Below, one piece after another: positions 6,254 through 8,206 of a stretch of 8,206 nucleotides of DNA; within the stretch, counting starts at the first letter, position 1; every line of letters starts with the position of its first letter. The position numbers were made by a program, and so were the translations under genes. The stretch is from Pelagibacteraceae bacterium BACL5 MAG-120820-bin39 (GTDB taxonomy: Bacteria > Pseudomonadota > Alphaproteobacteria > Pelagibacterales > Pelagibacteraceae): the NCBI GenBank assembly GCA_001438335.1, contig LIBV01000041.1, positions 1-8,206 on the forward strand. The letters are read 5' to 3'. The notes under the pieces are model-generated. The model saw only the letters and a list, made by a program, of their open reading frames with translations. It was not told where the DNA came from and made no database searches.

Positions 6254-7138
6254 TTAAGAAATAATTTTAATCTTTTGATGAATAACTAAGATTGCCCCAA
6301 TTAATAAAAACGGCAATCCAATTATTAAATCTAACTGCCATTGTAAATTTTCAAATACCGTTGAAATAAGCAAAGCTATTACTGGCATTAATACGCCAAC
6401 ATAACTAGATCGACCAGCACCGATATTCCCTAATAATTTTAGATAGAGGAGAAAAGCAAATACAGAACCAAATACAGATAGATATAATAATGAGGCAATG
6501 TAGTTAAAAGTGTACTCAAATAAAATTGGGGTTTGATTAATTTGAGTAATAATTAAAGTAATCAAAGATCCATAAAGCATTGCATAAGCAACAGATTCAA
6601 CTAGTGGAAATTTATGATTTAAATTACGTTGGTGTACCATGTTACCGCTAGAAGCTCCTAAAGTTGCAATTAAAGCAAAAAATAATCCAATGTGTCTATT
6701 ATTAGCAAATGTAAAACCTAATATTTCATCATTAAAGATGATAAAAATTCCAATCATACCAATTAATGCACCTAACAAGGTTTTACCTGTTGGTTTTTTT
6801 TTAAAATAAAACCATTCTCCTAAAATGTTCATAATCACTGAGGTTGAGAACACAATTGCTGGAAATGCACTAATTAGATAAGAGTTTGATAGATAAAAGA
6901 ATACATAGTTTATTGAATAAAGACAAAAGCCAAATATCAAAAACCATAAATGATGATTAAGTGAAAACTTTAAATTTTTCTTTTTTATTATTAAAAAGGT
7001 AAAAATAATAAAGGCTGCTAAGATAAATCGATAAAATACAGAGATTAAAGGATCGACATAGCCTAATTGGAATTTAATTAAATACCAAGTAGGGGACCAA
7101 CAAATTAAAGTTAAGGTAAATAAAACAATATTATTCAT
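6254..7138 (-). CDS. EamA/DMT-family transporter
   Basis: A 294-residue integral inner-membrane protein of the drug/metabolite transporter superfamily with two EamA repeats of about five helices each. Repeat 1 begins with the first helix at about 3-20 (LICWSPTWYLIKFQLG resembles the usual WGxxWxxxK opening) and ends near 137. Repeat 2 runs from about 149 to 287 and ends with the characteristic stretch LGNIGAGRSSYVGVLMPVIALL (236-257) and FENLQW. Family members export amino acids, metabolites or nucleotide-related compounds, and the substrate cannot be predicted from sequence. Its ATG borders the 152-base divergent region shared with the small cysteine protein gene. The alternative oxidase follows 66 bases downstream on the same strand. 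A read-through transcript is possible; no strong terminator separates them. Confidence 0.92.
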   Translation of the reverse strand: MNNIVLFTLTLICWSPTWYLIKFQLGYVDPLISVFYRFILAAFIIFTFLIIKKKNLKFSLNHHLWFLIFGFCLYSINYVFFYLSNSYLISAFPAIVFSTSVIMNILGEWFYFKKKPTGKTLLGALIGMIGIFIIFNDEILGFTFANNRHIGLFFALIATLGASSGNMVHQRNLNHKFPLVESVAYAMLYGSLITLIITQINQTPILFEYTFNYIASLLYLSVFGSVFAFLLYLKLLGNIGAGRSSYVGVLMPVIALLISTVFENLQWQLDLIIGLPFLLIGAILVIHQKIKIIS

Positions 7139-7290
7139 TAAATATGGCTCATTAATATTAAACCTATTAAGAAATGATAGTGATATTAAATGTGGATTAT
7201 ACTAATTAATTTAATTAGATTTTAAAATTAGCTCATTAACAAATCTATTATTTTCAAATAAGGTATTATTAAAAGTTAATAATTTATTTT
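7139..7290. promoter_or_regulatory. Divergent intergenic region with a 17-base palindrome
   Basis: These 152 bases separate the minus-strand EamA gene from the plus-strand 58-residue gene and must hold both promoters. A perfect inverted repeat, CTAATTAA-T-TTAATTAG (7202-7218), lies almost at the midpoint, 72 bases from one start and 81 from the other, as an operator shared by two genes might. A 9-base direct repeat, GCTCATTAA, occurs at 7147-7155 and 7231-7239. TATTAT (7264-7269) could be a -10 box for the rightward gene, but no -35 of suitable spacing is clear. The palindrome is A/T apart from its ends, so chance is a serious alternative. Confidence 0.35.
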
Positions 7291-7467
7291 ATGGAAAAAA
7301 TAAAAGGTTGTCCTTGTGGCAGATCCCCAACAGGAGTTTGTATTGGTTGGCACGCTTTATCTGAAGAAAAGTATTTAGAAATGAAAAAGAAATATGAAGA
7401 AACCTCAGAGGCTGACAAAAAAAGAAATCCATTTAATCATAGAGCAATTGATGGACTTGGAGAGTAA
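7291..7467 (+). CDS. 58-residue CxC...C...H protein, function unknown
   Basis: A short gene from ATG 7291 to TAA 7467 encoding 58 residues. The N-terminal third carries a compact cluster, CPCGRSPTGVCIGWH (residues 7-21): C7-x-C9-x7-C17-x3-H21. The spacing suggests one bound metal (zinc, or possibly iron) through three Cys and one His. The rest is charged and probably helical (EEKYLEMKKKYEETSEADKK, 25-44), ending in NPFNHRAIDGLGE. There is no signal peptide, so it is probably cytoplasmic. The dense motif, complete reading frame and exact junction with the next gene (its stop is followed at once by the next start, with that gene's Shine-Dalgarno inside its own last codons) make it a real gene despite its size. 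I do not recognise a named family; a small zinc-binding adaptor or regulator is a guess. Confidence 0.75.
   Translation: MEKIKGCPCGRSPTGVCIGWHALSEEKYLEMKKKYEETSEADKKRNPFNHRAIDGLGE
7459..7462 (+). promoter_or_regulatory. Shine-Dalgarno deciding the TTG start at 7468
   Basis: GGAG (7459-7462, within GGAGAG to 7464) sits five bases before TTG 7468, inside the last codons of the upstream gene. It is the clearest ribosome binding site in a window where most genes have none. It supports a TTG start that keeps the signal peptide; the next in-frame ATG (7627) would remove it. Confidence 0.6.
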
Positions 7468-7821
7468 TTGAAGAAATTTTTATTAATTATATTGTTAATA
7501 AGTTTATCTAGTTTTTCTTTTGCAGATGAGGATGTAGATGACTTTAAGTTTTTAAGATGTGTTGAAGCATCTAATGGTAATAGTCAAAATACTAAGTATT
7601 TTGAAGTCTCTGTTTCAAAACAAATAATGATTGAACGCAATGGTTATAGTTTTACTTATACAAGAATAACTCCATTTTTAATTCAAGCAGAATTACAAGG
7701 TCTAGCTAAATTATCTTTGCATCGTCACTTAGGTACTTTAGCATATTCTAATTTAAATGTAGATGGGACTGTTAAAGACAATCAAGTCTATCAGTGTGAT
7801 AGTGTACTAAGATTAATTTAA
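7468..7821 (+). CDS. Exported 117-residue protein, function unknown
   Basis: A 117-residue protein starting at TTG immediately after the previous stop. Residues 1-19 form a textbook Sec signal peptide: basic KK, a hydrophobic FLLIILLISLSSFSF core, then a likely signal peptidase I site after A19 (SFA-DE). The mature part of about 98 residues is probably periplasmic. It contains only two cysteines, C31 (LRCVEA) and C110 (YQCDSV), near its two ends, so a disulfide closing the domain is plausible. Alternating stretches such as KYFEVSVSKQIMIE and YSFTYTRITPF suggest beta strands; no lipobox is present. I do not recognise a family. It forms a unit with the upstream 58-residue gene, likely by translational coupling, and its stop lies one base from the stop of the converging VOC gene. 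Confidence 0.75.
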   Translation: MKKFLLIILLISLSSFSFADEDVDDFKFLRCVEASNGNSQNTKYFEVSVSKQIMIERNGYSFTYTRITPFLIQAELQGLAKLSLHRHLGTLAYSNLNVDGTVKDNQVYQCDSVLRLI

Positions 7822-7822
7822 A

Positions 7823-8206
7823 TTATTTTAAAATAGTTCGAACAGTTAATTTATTACCATCTAGATCACGAATATAAGCGTAGTAATTACCATCACTTCT
7901 AACTCCAGGAGGCCCTTCATCTTTTGCACCATTAGCTAAAGCAGTTTTATAAAATTCATCTACTTTTTCTTTAGTATTCGTTTCTAAGGCAATCATTGTG
8001 CCATTACCAATGGTTGCGGGTTTGCCATCATTTGGATTAGTGATATAAAATATTTTTCGATCAGGTTCATCTTCATGACTAAAAGAATGATATTTTTCAG
8101 ATTCAGTAAACAATTTTAAATTAATCGTTGCTAAAACTTTTGCATAAAAAGCGCTGGCTTTTTTAAGATCGTTTGTGCCAACCATTACAAAAGAAATTAC
8201 ATTCAT
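7823..8206 (-). CDS. VOC-superfamily (glyoxalase/bleomycin-resistance fold) protein
   Basis: A 127-residue protein with the paired beta-alpha-beta-beta-beta modules of the vicinal oxygen chelate superfamily. Module 1 opens with ISFVMVGTNDLKKASAFYAKVL (4-25), and module 2 runs from IALETNTKEKVDEFYKTAL (72-90) to YAYIRDLDGNKLTV (109-122), the usual closing motif. The typical metal ligands look absent: the first strand has no His at the expected site, and the residue after DGNKL is Thr121 where Glu is common. A glyoxalase I activity is therefore doubtful, and a binding or non-canonical enzymatic role is as likely. The ATG occupies the last three bases of the window, so the length is normal for a single-domain member but an upstream in-frame start cannot be excluded. 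It converges on the exported-protein gene with a 1-base gap. Confidence 0.85.
   Translation of the reverse strand: MNVISFVMVGTNDLKKASAFYAKVLATINLKLFTESEKYHSFSHEDEPDRKIFYITNPNDGKPATIGNGTMIALETNTKEKVDEFYKTALANGAKDEGPPGVRSDGNYYAYIRDLDGNKLTVRTILK

Noticed and set aside
6239..6257. Hairpin TTAATTT/AAATTAA over the EamA stop codon as a terminator before the oxidase
   Set aside because: The 7-base stem is purely A/T and the T-rich stretch on the minus strand does not follow it directly, so it would be a very poor terminator.
7814..7825. Palindrome TAATTTAAATTA at the converging stop codons as a bidirectional terminator
   Set aside because: It has no G-C pair and no room for a loop, so it would not form a stable RNA hairpin; composition and two stop codons explain it.

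Overview
The window is a strongly AT-rich, tightly packed bacterial segment. It holds eleven protein-coding genes, no recognisable tRNA, rRNA, CRISPR array or mobile element, and no gene-free stretch longer than about 240 bases. Three things suggest a streamlined marine alphaproteobacterium of the Pelagibacterales (SAR11) type: Lys/Ile/Asn-rich proteins, spacers that are mostly very short or overlapping, and the gene mix (iron-dependent alcohol dehydrogenase, alternative oxidase, DMT exporter, small SRAP protein). This assignment is inferred from composition and gene types; no marker gene proves it.

Bases 1-3190 hold a same-strand trio: an iron-containing alcohol dehydrogenase, a stand-alone class I glutamine amidotransferase sharing an ATGA stop/start overlap with it, and an HI0933/YhiN-type flavoprotein 21 bases further on. 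A weak hairpin with a T-tract follows. The coupling suggests the first two act on one small-molecule pathway, perhaps gamma-glutamyl amides or amino alcohols, but the substrate cannot be read from the sequence.

Bases 3190-4498 hold the most unusual part: a 241-base non-coding stretch followed by an ATP-grasp ligase of D-Ala-D-Ala-ligase type. That protein lacks the usual N-terminal Ddl signature. Its upstream region contains four segments able to form mutually exclusive stems, which looks like a regulatory leader RNA or a set of operator dyads.

Bases 4587-5549 hold an SRAP (HMCES/YedK-type) abasic-site protein and, 3 bases on, a four-helix GlpM/DUF3147-like membrane protein. The latter ends tail to tail, overlapping by 4 bases, with a complete alternative oxidase on the minus strand. 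Upstream of the oxidase, also on minus, is an EamA/DMT transporter.

Bases 7139-7290 are a divergent promoter region with a perfect 17-base palindrome. To its right lies a two-gene unit: a 58-residue protein with a CxC...C...H cluster and an exported 117-residue protein that starts at TTG directly after the preceding stop codon. The window ends with a minus-strand VOC-fold protein, one base away tail to tail, whose start codon is the last three bases.
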